DNA from: an uncultured Lachnospiraceae bacterium
GTDB taxonomy: Bacteria; Bacillota; Clostridia; Lachnospirales; Lachnospiraceae
NCBI GenBank assembly: GCA_902476265.1
Contig: CABSCP010000003.1
Coordinates: 1-64,000, forward strand
Length of the DNA: 64,000 nucleotides
Reading direction: 5' to 3'
Made by a program: the position numbers and the translations under genes
Notes under the pieces: generated by a model
The model's input: the letters and a program-made list of their open reading frames with translations, nothing else
What the model was told of the DNA's origin: nothing
Databases searched by the model: none
Part shown: positions 51,043-60,198 of the stretch, in pieces
Layout of the letters: each line of letters starts with the position of its first letter
Position numbering within the stretch: the first letter of the stretch is position 1

Positions 51043-53378
51043 AAAATTATCTCGATCTGATTCCTGTGTCCGCCAGAATTCATCGTCGTCAAAGCCGGAT
51101 GACCCGCCTGTGTATCGCTCTCTCCGCTTTTTTGATCGCTTCTATCTTCGGTATGGCGGATATGGAGATCCGCGCCCAGCGCTATCAGAGCATCCAGACG
51201 GACGGCGCATGGCACGCTACATTCAAAGAGCTTACCGAGGAGCAGGCAGCTATCCTCTCTGCGCGGCCGGAAGTGAAACAAAGCGCCCGTTATGCCGTCA
51301 CAAACTATCGTGTGGATATGGAATATCTCATAGAGGGGAAAGAAACGGCAATCTGCGGCTTTGATGAAAGCTTCCTCGCGCTTTATCCTGCCATACAATT
51401 TTCCGGCCGATTTCCTCAGACCGAAAATGAAGCGGTAATCACCCAAAATGCCGCCAAACGATTGGGGATAAAACCGGGCGATGCGGTGAACCTGGAAACG
51501 CCTGACGGCAATATTTCCTTTACCGTTTCCGGCATTGCCGCTGATACCTCCATGCTGCTGACAGCGGATGCTTACGGCCTTTTTCTCAATATGGAGGGGT
51601 ATGAGACCTATTTTAATGACACCACTCTCGGGGAGGATTTCGTCTGTTATGTGCAGTTCACGCCGTTTTGCAACATTCAGAAAACGATTGCCGACATCTG
51701 TAATCAGCTGGGGATTGAAAAAGGGAATGTGGGCCAGAATGCCAAGCTGCTGATGCTGATGCTTCAGACCACCGATTCCTCTCTGGTCATGATGTATCTG
51801 ACCGCCGTGGTGCTCGCTGTGCTGGTGATGATCGCCGGAATCCTGATGATATCCGGCAGCTTAAACAGCAGTGTGGCGCAACGGACACAATTTTTTGGAA
51901 TGCTGCGCTGTCTGGGCGCCACGCCTCCCCAGATCATCCGTTTTGTCCGTCTGGAGTCCCTCAGCTGGTGTAAAACCGCTCTGCCGGCGGGGCTGGCTGC
52001 CAGCGTCCTTACCATCTGGGCATTGAGCGCCCTGCTTCGTTATCTGAGCCCTTCCTATTTCACCGGAATGCCCGCTTTTGGCATCAGCTGGGTGGGTCTG
52101 GCGGCAGGAGGGCTGATCGGTCTTGTGACGGTACTGCTGGCGGCCCGTTCTCCCGCCCGAAACGCTGCCAGGGTTTCCCCTTTAACCGCGGTTTCCGGAA
52201 ATGCGGGCACTCTGTTTCCCGTACGCCGGGCCGCTCATACCCGTCTGTTTCCGGTTTCTGCAGCGCTGGGAGTCCATCACGCCACAGGGAGCAAAAAGAA
52301 TCTGATCCTGCTGACCTGTTCTTTTTCGTTCAGCATCATCTTATTTTTAGCTTTCTTTTCCATGGTGGATTTCATGCATCAGGCTTTCCGTCCCATACGT
52401 CCCTATTCGCCGGACGTTTCTATCGTAAGCCCCGATAAGAGCTGCTCTCTCCCTTCTTCCCTGGCCGAAGAACTGAGCGCCCGGGATTTTGTCAGAAAAG
52501 TCTACGGCCGTAGCTTTTCCTATGACCTGCCGGCACAGTTTTCGGGGCAGGATGCCGTATTTAACCTGATCTCCTATGAATCCAATCAGTTTAACTGGGC
52601 AAAAAAATCCCTGCTGGAAGGGTCTTTAAAGGAAGCAATGGAGGGAACAGGTATTCTGGTTGTCTATGACAGCAGTCTAGCGCTGCATCCCGGCGATCTG
52701 CTTTCCCTGAATACCCCGTCAGGTCAAAAGCAGTTGAAAGTGGCAGGTATTCTTTCGGATTCCCCTATTCCCCCTGACAGCGGCGTGGGAACAGCGATCT
52801 GTTCGGAAAGTCTGTTTTATGATCTGACCGGGCAATCCGATTATACGATCATCGATATCCAGTTAAACCGTGGGGCCGATGACGCGGATGTGGAATCCCT
52901 CTATCAGCTGGCGGGCAGCGAAATGATTTTCTCGGATCAGCGGATGAAGAATGCGGAGACCAAAGGTGTTTACTTTTCCGCCGCTCTTTTCATCTATGGG
53001 TTTTTAGCTGTCATCACACTGATTTCCATCTTTAATATCATCAACAGTATTTCCATGAGTGTATCCGCCAGGATGCAGCAGTACGGGGCCATGAGGGCCA
53101 TCGGAATGAGTTCCCGCCAGCTGGTTTACATGGTATCGGCGGAAGCTGTCACCTATACGCTTGTGAGCATTCTGCTCGGCTGCGGGGCAGGGCTTTTGGT
53201 CAACCGGCAGCTTTACATCTGGCTTGTAACCTCTCGTTGGGGGATCTCCTGGTATGTGCCCTTTTCGGCAATGGGCGTCATCGTTCTGGTCATGATCTTT
53301 TCCACGGTTTTGGCCATCCTGGGACCGGCCGGAATGATTCGGAAGCTGTCCATTGTGGACACCATCAACGCTCAGTGA
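51039..53378 (+). CDS. FtsX-family ABC permease
   Basis: A 779-aa membrane protein. An N-terminal helix is followed by a large extracellular domain (residues about 40-240), then a first FtsX block of three helices (about 250-370), a further helix near 425, a second extracellular domain (about 445-640) and a second FtsX block (about 650-775, with SISMSVSARMQQYGAMRAIGMSSRQLVYM). This duplicated layout is found in transporters for peptide resistance or lipoprotein handling. It ends the operon begun by the response regulator. Confidence 0.9.
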   Translation: MKNYLDLIPVSARIHRRQSRMTRLCIALSAFLIASIFGMADMEIRAQRYQSIQTDGAWHATFKELTEEQAAILSARPEVKQSARYAVTNYRVDMEYLIEGKETAICGFDESFLALYPAIQFSGRFPQTENEAVITQNAAKRLGIKPGDAVNLETPDGNISFTVSGIAADTSMLLTADAYGLFLNMEGYETYFNDTTLGEDFVCYVQFTPFCNIQKTIADICNQLGIEKGNVGQNAKLLMLMLQTTDSSLVMMYLTAVVLAVLVMIAGILMISGSLNSSVAQRTQFFGMLRCLGATPPQIIRFVRLESLSWCKTALPAGLAASVLTIWALSALLRYLSPSYFTGMPAFGISWVGLAAGGLIGLVTVLLAARSPARNAARVSPLTAVSGNAGTLFPVRRAAHTRLFPVSAALGVHHATGSKKNLILLTCSFSFSIILFLAFFSMVDFMHQAFRPIRPYSPDVSIVSPDKSCSLPSSLAEELSARDFVRKVYGRSFSYDLPAQFSGQDAVFNLISYESNQFNWAKKSLLEGSLKEAMEGTGILVVYDSSLALHPGDLLSLNTPSGQKQLKVAGILSDSPIPPDSGVGTAICSESLFYDLTGQSDYTIIDIQLNRGADDADVESLYQLAGSEMIFSDQRMKNAETKGVYFSAALFIYGFLAVITLISIFNIINSISMSVSARMQQYGAMRAIGMSSRQLVYMVSAEAVTYTLVSILLGCGAGLLVNRQLYIWLVTSRWGISWYVPFSAMGVIVLVMIFSTVLAILGPAGMIRKLSIVDTINAQ

Positions 53379-53427
53379 TCCGATGGTTCTGTCAAAGGGA
53401 TCTTTTCTGTTCTTTGATTCCGTAAAA

Positions 53428-53480
53428 ATGCCGTCATCGGGCAAGGAGTAACCTTTTGTCCGATGACGGCATCGTTTTTT
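53428..53480. terminator. Bidirectional terminator between convergent genes
   Basis: A perfect 13-bp stem (53428-53440 with 53460-53472) with a 19-base loop is flanked by A residues on one side and a T run (53474-53479) on the other. It serves the FtsX operon and the 167-aa gene. Confidence 0.85.
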
Positions 53481-53983
53481 CACAGTTTCGCAAATTCCGC
53501 CAGAATCCGTTCCGAAATGGCGTCGTATTCCTGATAAATCCCTTTCATTTTTTCATTCTCTGCAATCAGTTTCTGCAGGATTTCCAATACGGTTTCTTTT
53601 TGCTTTTTCAGCTTCAGGATTATATTTTTCCTTTTGAAGTGGTTGGAGATCAGGGTTCCTGCGCCCATGGCCGCTCCGATGCAAAATCCTGCCAGCAGGA
53701 GAAAATGTACAAAAAAGGCTGCGATGCCGCATGCCGCTCCTATGCCGAAGGCAATATAGGCCATCCGGTTTTTTACCAGCGCCAGTTCTTCTTTCTGCCG
53801 CTGTCGGTAGAAGGTTTCCGCCTTTTCCCTTTCCTGCGCCTCCTGCTTAAAGTTCACGTCGGCGCTGTAATCCAGGATCAAAACGGGATGGATGTCCGAA
53901 TACAGGGCTCTGTACTTTTCAAAACAGGCTTTTACCGCTTTCTCCTGAAACGTTTTGATGAGGGTAAACATGTTCAGCCGCAT
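53480..53983 (-). CDS. Hypothetical membrane protein with coiled-coil ends
   Basis: A 167-aa protein that I do not recognise. Residues about 45-72 are charged and helical (DVNFKQEAQEREKAETFYRQRQKEE), two hydrophobic helices follow (about 76-92 and 94-113), and the C-terminal 50 residues are again a charged helix. It looks like a helical hairpin in the membrane with cytoplasmic coiled coils. It begins ten bases past the distal, degenerate end of the CRISPR array on the same strand. No clear ribosome site is visible, so the start (53983 or 53971) is uncertain. Any link to CRISPR is only positional. Confidence 0.6.
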   Translation of the reverse strand: MRLNMFTLIKTFQEKAVKACFEKYRALYSDIHPVLILDYSADVNFKQEAQEREKAETFYRQRQKEELALVKNRMAYIAFGIGAACGIAAFFVHFLLLAGFCIGAAMGAGTLISNHFKRKNIILKLKKQKETVLEILQKLIAENEKMKGIYQEYDAISERILAEFAKL

Positions 53984-53992
53984 TGGGTGAAG

Positions 53993-54415
53993 GCTTTAAT
54001 TTATAGCACTGCGAAAGTGGAGACGAGGCGGATAAAATCCGGCAAAAAATGTCTTTAATTCACTCCGCAGTGAAGGCGGAGACCCCTGGTCAAGCACCAG
54101 ATTACGAACATCAACGAATTTCAATCCACTCCACCGCGAAGGTGGAGACGGTGATAAAGCAAAAATAAATGAATTGTTAAACATTTCAATCCACTCCACC
54201 GCGAAGGTGGAGACGAGTCATCCGGCAAAACCTCTACGGGTTAAAAATCATTTCAATCCACTCCACCGCGAAGGTGGAGATAGGAACGCCTATCCCTACC
54301 CTGCAATTTCAGACCATTTCAATCCACTCCACCGCGAAGGTGGAGATATAATAAGCCAGGATAGTGTTGTTAATCAAAAAATAATTTCAATCCACTCCAC
54401 CGCGAAGGTGGAGAC
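53993..54415 (-). CRISPR. Type I-C CRISPR array, seven repeats, last two degenerate
   Basis: Repeats are 32 bases. On the transcribed minus strand each good repeat starts GTCTCCACCTTCGCGG and ends TGGATTGAAAT, which fits the type I-C class. Good copies: 54384-54415, 54316-54347, 54250-54281, 54183-54214, 54118-54149; the second and third differ at one end base. Two diverged copies lie at the distal end, 54052-54083 and 53993-54024. Spacers from the leader side are 36, 34, 35, 33, 34 and 27 bases. The array is transcribed away from cas2 and its leader lies above 54415. Confidence 0.95.
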
Positions 54416-54790
54416 AGCAAAACTGCCCAATTCATCATTCCTTTTTGCATAACTCATTGGGTATTATGACCATTCAGAATGCAATTATCACTCCGATCTT
54501 CTGTATGCCCAATAGGAAATCCGAGAATTTGTGCAATTTTTCTGGTGCGAATCTCCCGGGAATTTCATGTTCACTTGGGGTTCGCACCTGTTAATTCATA
54601 ATAGCAGAATGTTTTTGAAGTATATTTCCTATTTTTAAATAATACCATCAATAATCATAAATAGGAAGCCATAATCTGCTTTAACAGCTATTATAGTCCG
54701 CTCCAAAGGATGCCGATATCCGGCATATTCTTCAAATGAAGCTGCTTTCTCAATAGAAGGATGCAAGGGAAACATAAGAGTGCAAAGTCT
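54416..54790 (-). promoter_or_regulatory. CRISPR leader region
   Basis: This gene-free, AT-rich 375-base stretch between the cas2 stop and the first repeat is the leader, which drives array transcription and guides spacer integration. It contains the hairpin-flanked element at 54544-54588 and a TGCCG/CGGCA dyad near 54710-54725 just after cas2. No additional gene is seen. Confidence 0.75.
54544..54588 (-). promoter_or_regulatory. Inverted-repeat element in the I-C leader
   Basis: A 45-base block bounded by GGTGCGAA and TTCGCACC contains CCCCAAGTGAACATGAAAT and CCCGGGAGA on the minus strand. I recall very similar blocks between cas2 and the array in other type I-C loci, so it is probably a conserved leader element rather than chance. 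Its role is not known to me. Confidence 0.55.
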
Positions 54791-55081
54791 TTAGAATATC
54801 AATGTTTCCTCCATTTTAACACCCCTGTCCACTCCTACATGCTCCACCTTTGTTTTATGTTTATTTCCAAGATGATAGAATCGAAGGCTGTCCACATCTT
54901 CTTTGATAATGTCAGTTAACATAGATTTCAGCATCAAATATTGGGCATTGTCCAAGATACATTCAAATACCGAATTCTGAACCCGCGTCCCATAGTTGAC
55001 ACATTGCTTCGCAACCTTTCTCAACCGAGTTTTGCCTGCCGCATCCTCCGTATTTACATCATATGTAATCAGTACCAGCAT
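54791..55081 (-). CDS. cas2: CRISPR-associated endoribonuclease/adaptation protein Cas2
   Basis: A 96-aa protein that bridges Cas1 dimers during spacer capture. It begins MLVLITYDVNTED, with the conserved first-strand Asp, and continues with the ferredoxin fold (RLRKVAKQCVNYGTRVQNSVFECIL). The start at 55081 follows GGGAGG seven bases upstream. It is the last cas gene before the leader and array. Confidence 0.96.
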   Translation of the reverse strand: MLVLITYDVNTEDAAGKTRLRKVAKQCVNYGTRVQNSVFECILDNAQYLMLKSMLTDIIKEDVDSLRFYHLGNKHKTKVEHVGVDRGVKMEETLIF

Positions 55082-55153
55082 ATTTAAGCCTCCCACGCTA
55101 TCCAGCATGTACTTCTTTAATACCTACCGTAACGCCATTCCGTCTCTTCCTCT

Positions 55154-56185
55154 TCACTTCCAGAGTAATGGCGGATAGGCATCCAGATCCCCGCGCAAAT
55201 ACCGGGCCAGAAGCATTGCCTGAACAAAAGGAATCATCCCCCATTCCACCTTTTCTTCCAGATATGGATGGGTAATTATTTCCTTCTTTTTATTCTGCCA
55301 CTCCGTCAGGAGGCGTTTTCGCGCATCATCGGACATGACCACAGCACCGTCTTCCTTTTTTGAAAAATCTTTAGCGGTCACCATTTTTTTATTGATCAAC
55401 GTCAGCACAAAACGGTCTGCAAGAACCGGTCTGAGTTCTTCAATCAAATCCAATGCCAGCGAAACTCTGCCCGGCCTGTCCGTGTGCATAAAGCCCACAT
55501 AAGGGTCCAGTCCCACCGTCTCCAGCGCGGAAGCGATGGTATTGGTGAGCAGCGTATAGACAAAAGAAAGCATTGCATTGACATTATCCAGAGGCGGCCT
55601 TTTATTTCTGCCTGTGAACTTAAAATCCTTTTTCTGCTGCACAATGAGTTCATCGAACACACGAAAGTATACGCTCGCCGCCTCTCCTTCAACTCCCCTA
55701 AGCTGCGCCATATCCTCACTGTTTTCAATGCTTTCCAGGGACTTTTTCAGCTGACCGGAAGCGTTTTTGACCCGTTTTGCATCAATCTGCAGACTATGGT
55801 CTCTCACCGCTCTTTCCAGAACCCACCGGGCGTTATAGACCTTTCCCAGAATACAGTTTTTCGCGATATCCAGCGAAGCAGCAGAGTCATTGACAATTTC
55901 ATACTGCTTTTTGCGCAACACCACATTGCCCCGCACACTGCCAGTCACCCGTGCCAAAAATTTCCCTTGAGGAGTGAGAAAACAGAGGGAAATATTCCTC
56001 CGGGCACATCCGCCCATGAGGGCCGGGCTCACGCCCCTGTAACCGAAAGAAACAATCGCTTCCAGATTGTGAAGAGGAAGTCTCCCCTGCTCTTTTTCCT
56101 CATTTAAAATCACAACATTCTCTCCATCCAGCGCCAAGTAGCTGTCGGGTGATGTCACATAGAGCGTATTCAGCAGTTTTTTCAT
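55154..56185 (-). CDS. cas1: CRISPR integrase Cas1 (type I-C)
   Basis: A 343-aa integrase that inserts spacers at the leader end. The N-terminal beta domain starts MKKLLNTLYVTSPDSYLALDGENVVIL. Metal-site residues are visible as Glu in EGEAASVYFRVFDEL, His in VGFMHTDRPGRVSLALDLIEELRP and the Asp in the same segment. The start at 56185 overlaps the cas4 stop by ATGA, which rules out the longer frame. Length matches Cas1 of subtype I-C. Confidence 0.96.
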   Translation of the reverse strand: MKKLLNTLYVTSPDSYLALDGENVVILNEEKEQGRLPLHNLEAIVSFGYRGVSPALMGGCARRNISLCFLTPQGKFLARVTGSVRGNVVLRKKQYEIVNDSAASLDIAKNCILGKVYNARWVLERAVRDHSLQIDAKRVKNASGQLKKSLESIENSEDMAQLRGVEGEAASVYFRVFDELIVQQKKDFKFTGRNKRPPLDNVNAMLSFVYTLLTNTIASALETVGLDPYVGFMHTDRPGRVSLALDLIEELRPVLADRFVLTLINKKMVTAKDFSKKEDGAVVMSDDARKRLLTEWQNKKKEIITHPYLEEKVEWGMIPFVQAMLLARYLRGDLDAYPPLLWK

Positions 56186-56847
56186 GCTTCCTCCTCTGCT
56201 ATCCTCGTATGAATGTATTCCTTTACCAAAGGCGTCTTTCCCAGTCTTGGCAGACAGATATCTTTTAGCGAACAGGCGTTGCAGCTTTTGGACCACTTCA
56301 CTTTGGGCGTATATTTCCTTTCATAAAGCTGATGCATTTCTTCAAACATGCCGGCGGCCTTCTCTTTTAATTCCTCCGTAATCCCGATCTTATCCCGCCT
56401 GCGGATGCCGGCATAATAAACAGCGCCTTCGGGTATCTGTGCGCCCAGCATTTCTTCCAGACACATCGCCTGAGCGGTCAACTGTAAAATATCCATTTCC
56501 GTATCTTTGGGTACCCCTTTTTTATACTCCACAGGATAAACGGTAAAATACCCCCTGTGACCATGCAGAGGTACTCCCTCATCTGCTCTGTGAAACTCCA
56601 CAATATCACACACACCGCTGATTCCAAGCTTTCTGGAAAAAACCGGCAGTCCTCTGCTGACAATGATATCTTTCCTTTTTTCAGTCAGATACGGATCGTG
56701 GGCCCTCTTATGAAGCAGTTCTCCTTCAACCGTATACTCGTTTTCCTGCCACTGCTGTTCAATATGAATGAGCGCCCACTGCCGCCTGCAGAATGCGAAA
56801 TGCTGAATTCCGGAAAGCATCAGAAAATCCTCTTCCCCGTATTCCAT
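56182..56847 (-). CDS. cas4: CRISPR-associated exonuclease Cas4
   Basis: A 221-aa RecB-type nuclease that trims prespacers and checks the PAM. Iron-sulfur cysteines are visible: one at residue 20 (FAFCRRQWAL) and three in SCNACSLKDICLPRL near the C-terminus. The nuclease core includes the Asp in GVCDIVEFH and PVEYKKG. It is translationally coupled to cas1. Confidence 0.95.
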   Translation of the reverse strand: MEYGEEDFLMLSGIQHFAFCRRQWALIHIEQQWQENEYTVEGELLHKRAHDPYLTEKRKDIIVSRGLPVFSRKLGISGVCDIVEFHRADEGVPLHGHRGYFTVYPVEYKKGVPKDTEMDILQLTAQAMCLEEMLGAQIPEGAVYYAGIRRRDKIGITEELKEKAAGMFEEMHQLYERKYTPKVKWSKSCNACSLKDICLPRLGKTPLVKEYIHTRIAEEEA

Positions 56848-56856
56848 AGCCGCCTC

Positions 56857-57747
56857 TTAAATCTTTCTGGAAACCTCCACCGTTTCCGGAATCTGATCCT
56901 CGTGGATTTCCACCTCATAATCTTTATAAGCTCTGGGATAGACAACGTCTTCCTTTTTCTTTACTTCCACCGCATCAAACAGCTTATAAGCAGGACAGTC
57001 TCCCAGTTCTTTGCTGTGTTTGAAAACGATCAGTTCGCGGACCGCCATCTTCCCTCTGGCTGCGGAATGGTCGATATCAAACATATTGATGATGGCTTCC
57101 CACAAAAGTTCCAGATCTTCTTCCGAAAACCCGGTCACCTTCCGCGCCAGATTTGCGGAAATGTAACCTTCCGCCCGGTACAGGGCATAGGGGACGATAT
57201 TTTTTCTGCCCATTTCCGTAGTCTTGTCCTCGGCATCTTTTTCGGTTGTGATGGCCACACGGGTGATCGTCACTTCCTGGCTGATGATGGGGTCAATGCT
57301 TCGTGCAAAGCCGATCTGTACCGGCCCCCGCACCTGGCCGCAGTTCAAATGCGCTTTTACAAACGTAGTCATCACTGCGCCGAATGTCCGGATATCAAAA
57401 AAGTTGCCGCACATAAAATCTTTAATTTTCAAATCCACATCGGGATCTTTCTTTTTTAATTCTTTGATACCTTTTTCATCCGTTTCCAGCGCTTTATAAG
57501 CTTCATTATCACTGCTGTTTAAGGGCACATCCTGTTTAATGTAAATCCGATATCCCTGCGCATCCTCTTTCACCGTCTCCACATAGTTGCGGATTTTGCG
57601 TTTCAGACAGACATCCGTCACGATTCCGTAACCGCTTTCCGGATCTATCCGGGGAAGGTTTCCCGCATCCGGATCTCCGTTGGGATTTCCGTTTTCCACA
57701 TCAAATAATATGACAAATTCATACCTGTTTTTAATTGCCTCTGCCAT
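56857..57747 (-). CDS. cas7: Cascade backbone protein Cas7 (type I-C, Csd2)
   Basis: A 296-aa RNA-binding subunit that coats the spacer part of the crRNA. The N-terminal RRM-like segment FVILFDVENGNPNGDPDAGNLPRIDPESGYGIVTDVCLKRKIRNYV is diagnostic of the Csd2/Csh2 group. The start at 57747 has AGGAGGAG seven bases upstream and lies one base after the cas8c stop. Its stop is ten bases before cas4. Confidence 0.95.
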   Translation of the reverse strand: MAEAIKNRYEFVILFDVENGNPNGDPDAGNLPRIDPESGYGIVTDVCLKRKIRNYVETVKEDAQGYRIYIKQDVPLNSSDNEAYKALETDEKGIKELKKKDPDVDLKIKDFMCGNFFDIRTFGAVMTTFVKAHLNCGQVRGPVQIGFARSIDPIISQEVTITRVAITTEKDAEDKTTEMGRKNIVPYALYRAEGYISANLARKVTGFSEEDLELLWEAIINMFDIDHSAARGKMAVRELIVFKHSKELGDCPAYKLFDAVEVKKKEDVVYPRAYKDYEVEIHEDQIPETVEVSRKI

Positions 57748-57748
57748 T

Positions 57749-59524
57749 TCACTTCTCCTCCTTCGCTTTCTTTTCATACCTCTTCTGTGTCTGGTGATAA
57801 TATCCCAGAATGAACATTCCCTGTTCCTCCAGCGTGAGCCGTCTCGGACAGGATGTGCTTTGTCCCTTTACAACAGGAAGCCTGCTCTGCAGCTCCGTCA
57901 GCAGTTTTTCATAGTAAACCGCCTTACCGGGATTGTTCATTTTTTTAATATGGCTGTTTTTTAATTTAAACAATACCGGAAAAATGGACGCCGGAGTGGC
58001 GCAGGCAGAATTGAAATACCGGTCTTTTATTGTGGCATTGATACCCGGATTCGCTTCCTCCTGTATGGCTTCCAATACGGCGAATTCCCGTCCCAGCGTG
58101 TATGCGATATTATCGCTGTCTTCCATTAACCCCACTTTGATCTCCTCCTTTATCATCCCGTTCCTTAACAGGCAGGCCTTTATAATCGCCGCCCGCCCTC
58201 TGGTAATTTTATAAATACGGTTCTCGCTGTCATCCTGTTCTGCCCTTATTCTGCCTAAAACCGCTTCATAAAGCATGGTCGGATACCGCCCCCCGGAAAG
58301 CACCGCTTTATAAACCGATCCGGAAAGGCTGGGGAGCGGCTTTTTGTCCCGGGATTTTTTATTCACCGTTTCCTGCAGCATCCTCCAGATTCCCAGATAT
58401 TCCAGCCCGTCTGCAGCGGGTCTGACGATTTCCATTCTGTCATAGTGTTCTTTGATGTGGCGCAAAATCGTCCCAAAACTGTCCTGATAGAAAAAACGTA
58501 CCGCAATTCTGGCAGCGTTTGGTGCGAGTCCCAGGATACAGAATTTCTGGTCCATATTCAGTTCTTTTTCCACCGCATCTGCATCCACGGCCCAGCCTTT
58601 CTGCAGATTTTTAAATACGCCGTCCACAATATCCTGATTGTCCTGAGTCGGTTCCATCACCCAGGAAAATGCCTCCTGATATTCTTCCCCGGCATCTTCC
58701 GCCCAGTAAACAATAGTGGTATCTCCGATTGTGGTAACATGTTTTCTGTCCGCCAGAAGATAGTTTAGAGCCGTGGTGTAGGCATAAGCCGCGTAATTTC
58801 CCACCGGTGCGTTAAAGCTCTGCTCTTTTCCGTAGGACTCAAAGGCCGGCGCATTGAAGGAAACCAGCGCCGCGCCGCTGGACTGGGCGCCCGCCACCCC
58901 TTTGATGAGCCCGTGGATTCTGGCGATCTGAGCATGTTCTCCCGTCACCAGGCAGATACCTGTTTTTCCGTCGCTGCCCTGTCCCTGTTTTTCCTCCCAG
59001 GCCCTTTTTACCGCTTCATCTTCCTGTGCATATGCCCCATCCATCTCAAAAATCAGGTTGGCTCCCGCCAGGATTTCTTCCAAATCCTCTGCCAGGGCCG
59101 GATTTTGGGAAGCCTCTTCCGGCTTCCAGCTGTCAAAAAAGGATAACACTGCTCTGGCAGCAGGGCTGTCTGCATCGTCCAAAATCTCATGATGCCGTTT
59201 TCCGGCAGCCGCAAAGCACTCCAGTGACCGTTCCGGTTTTCCTTTATTATCGATTCCCAGAATATAGCTGGAATTGTCACAGAGGAAATTGGGGGACACG
59301 CCGGAAGAGCGGGTTACCATTTCCGGTACGATCATCTGTGCGGAGACCAGAACTTTCTTTTTGCCCCGTTCTTCTTCTTTTTTTAGAGGGATCACTCGTT
59401 TTAAACAGCCGTATTTTGACAGTTCCAGCGCATAGGAAACCTTCGCGCTGCACCAGCCGGGACTGGTGATTTTCCCCTTTTTCTCAAGCGCTTCGTAATA
59501 GTCCACCAGTGACTGCAGAATCAT
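57749..59524 (-). CDS. cas8c: Cascade large subunit Cas8c (Csd1)
   Basis: A 591-aa protein, the subtype-defining subunit of I-C, expected to recognise the PAM and hold the target strand. The opening MILQSLVDYYEALEKKGKITSPGWCSAKVSYALEL and segments such as CLVTGEHAQIARIHGLIKGVAGAQSSGAALVSFNAPAFESYGKEQ fit the Csd1 family. In many I-C systems the small subunit is made from an internal start in this gene; I did not find an obvious internal ribosome site by eye. It overlaps cas5 by ATGA. Confidence 0.94.
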   Translation of the reverse strand: MILQSLVDYYEALEKKGKITSPGWCSAKVSYALELSKYGCLKRVIPLKKEEERGKKKVLVSAQMIVPEMVTRSSGVSPNFLCDNSSYILGIDNKGKPERSLECFAAAGKRHHEILDDADSPAARAVLSFFDSWKPEEASQNPALAEDLEEILAGANLIFEMDGAYAQEDEAVKRAWEEKQGQGSDGKTGICLVTGEHAQIARIHGLIKGVAGAQSSGAALVSFNAPAFESYGKEQSFNAPVGNYAAYAYTTALNYLLADRKHVTTIGDTTIVYWAEDAGEEYQEAFSWVMEPTQDNQDIVDGVFKNLQKGWAVDADAVEKELNMDQKFCILGLAPNAARIAVRFFYQDSFGTILRHIKEHYDRMEIVRPAADGLEYLGIWRMLQETVNKKSRDKKPLPSLSGSVYKAVLSGGRYPTMLYEAVLGRIRAEQDDSENRIYKITRGRAAIIKACLLRNGMIKEEIKVGLMEDSDNIAYTLGREFAVLEAIQEEANPGINATIKDRYFNSACATPASIFPVLFKLKNSHIKKMNNPGKAVYYEKLLTELQSRLPVVKGQSTSCPRRLTLEEQGMFILGYYHQTQKRYEKKAKEEK

Positions 59525-60180
59525 CGAACCACCTCACAATCCCTGACGTCTAAAACGCCATCCTTTAATACCGCCCTGAAAAACATGGGCATGATTTCTT
59601 CCGGATCGGAATAATCGAAGTCATAGAGCATATACCCCAGATCCTTCGTCGTCCCGGCATATGCGCTTGGCACTTCTCCCTCTTCGCACAGGGCAAAATT
59701 CGCCGGAAACTCCCGGCAGCCAAAATAGGGCATATGATAGCACTCTCCCCTGCGCAGCCGCCGCATAATGATATCCTTAAACTTCCCCGGGTTATCACTT
59801 TCATTTGCTTTTTCCGTCATTTCAAAATGGGCTTCTATCACATATTCCACATCCTGCAGCAGAATAGAAGCCCGCTGGACAATTTCCTCTTTGGTACAAA
59901 TATACAAAGGCCTGCTGTTCCCGTTCATGACGCTCAGCACGCCGGAACCGGACACCTTGCTTTTCACTTCATTTCTCCGGATGCTGGTGAATTGGATTTC
60001 TTTGACCACATGAATCCGGTCAATGACCCATTTCATGCCCGGATGCCAATAGATCGCTTCCAATATCCCCCTGGCCCCGGAAGGCGTCATCACATCGTAA
60101 CTGCACCGCTCCACCTTCATCTCCGGCCGGCTGAAGAGAGCATAATCTCCCCAGACCCGGACCCGTACTCCCTGACCCAT
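59521..60180 (-). CDS. cas5: Cas5c (Cas5d), crRNA-processing subunit
   Basis: A 219-aa protein that in type I-C both cuts the repeat hairpin and caps the Cascade, since cas6 is missing. VRVRVWGDYALFSRPEMKVERCSYDVMTPSGARGILEAIYWHPGMKWVIDRIHVV is characteristic of Cas5d, including the conserved region thought to hold the catalytic residues. No cas6 is present in the locus, consistent with this role. Confidence 0.95.
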   Translation of the reverse strand: MGQGVRVRVWGDYALFSRPEMKVERCSYDVMTPSGARGILEAIYWHPGMKWVIDRIHVVKEIQFTSIRRNEVKSKVSGSGVLSVMNGNSRPLYICTKEEIVQRASILLQDVEYVIEAHFEMTEKANESDNPGKFKDIIMRRLRRGECYHMPYFGCREFPANFALCEEGEVPSAYAGTTKDLGYMLYDFDYSDPEEIMPMFFRAVLKDGVLDVRDCEVVR

Positions 60181-60198
60181 TTCCTCACTCCTTTCCTG

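Noticed and set aside
53480..53983. The 167-aa membrane protein as a CRISPR accessory gene
   Set aside because: It is next to the distal array end, but nothing in its sequence links it to CRISPR and a shared terminator with the FtsX operon explains its place.
54025..54249. Two spacers share ATCCGGCAAAA
   Set aside because: An 11-base match between two spacers can be chance and one of the spacers is shortened; it was not taken as evidence of a shared target.
54174..54452. A 92-codon frame with repeated 'HFNPLHREGGD' units
   Set aside because: This is the CRISPR array read as protein; the repeats are the 32-base DNA repeats.
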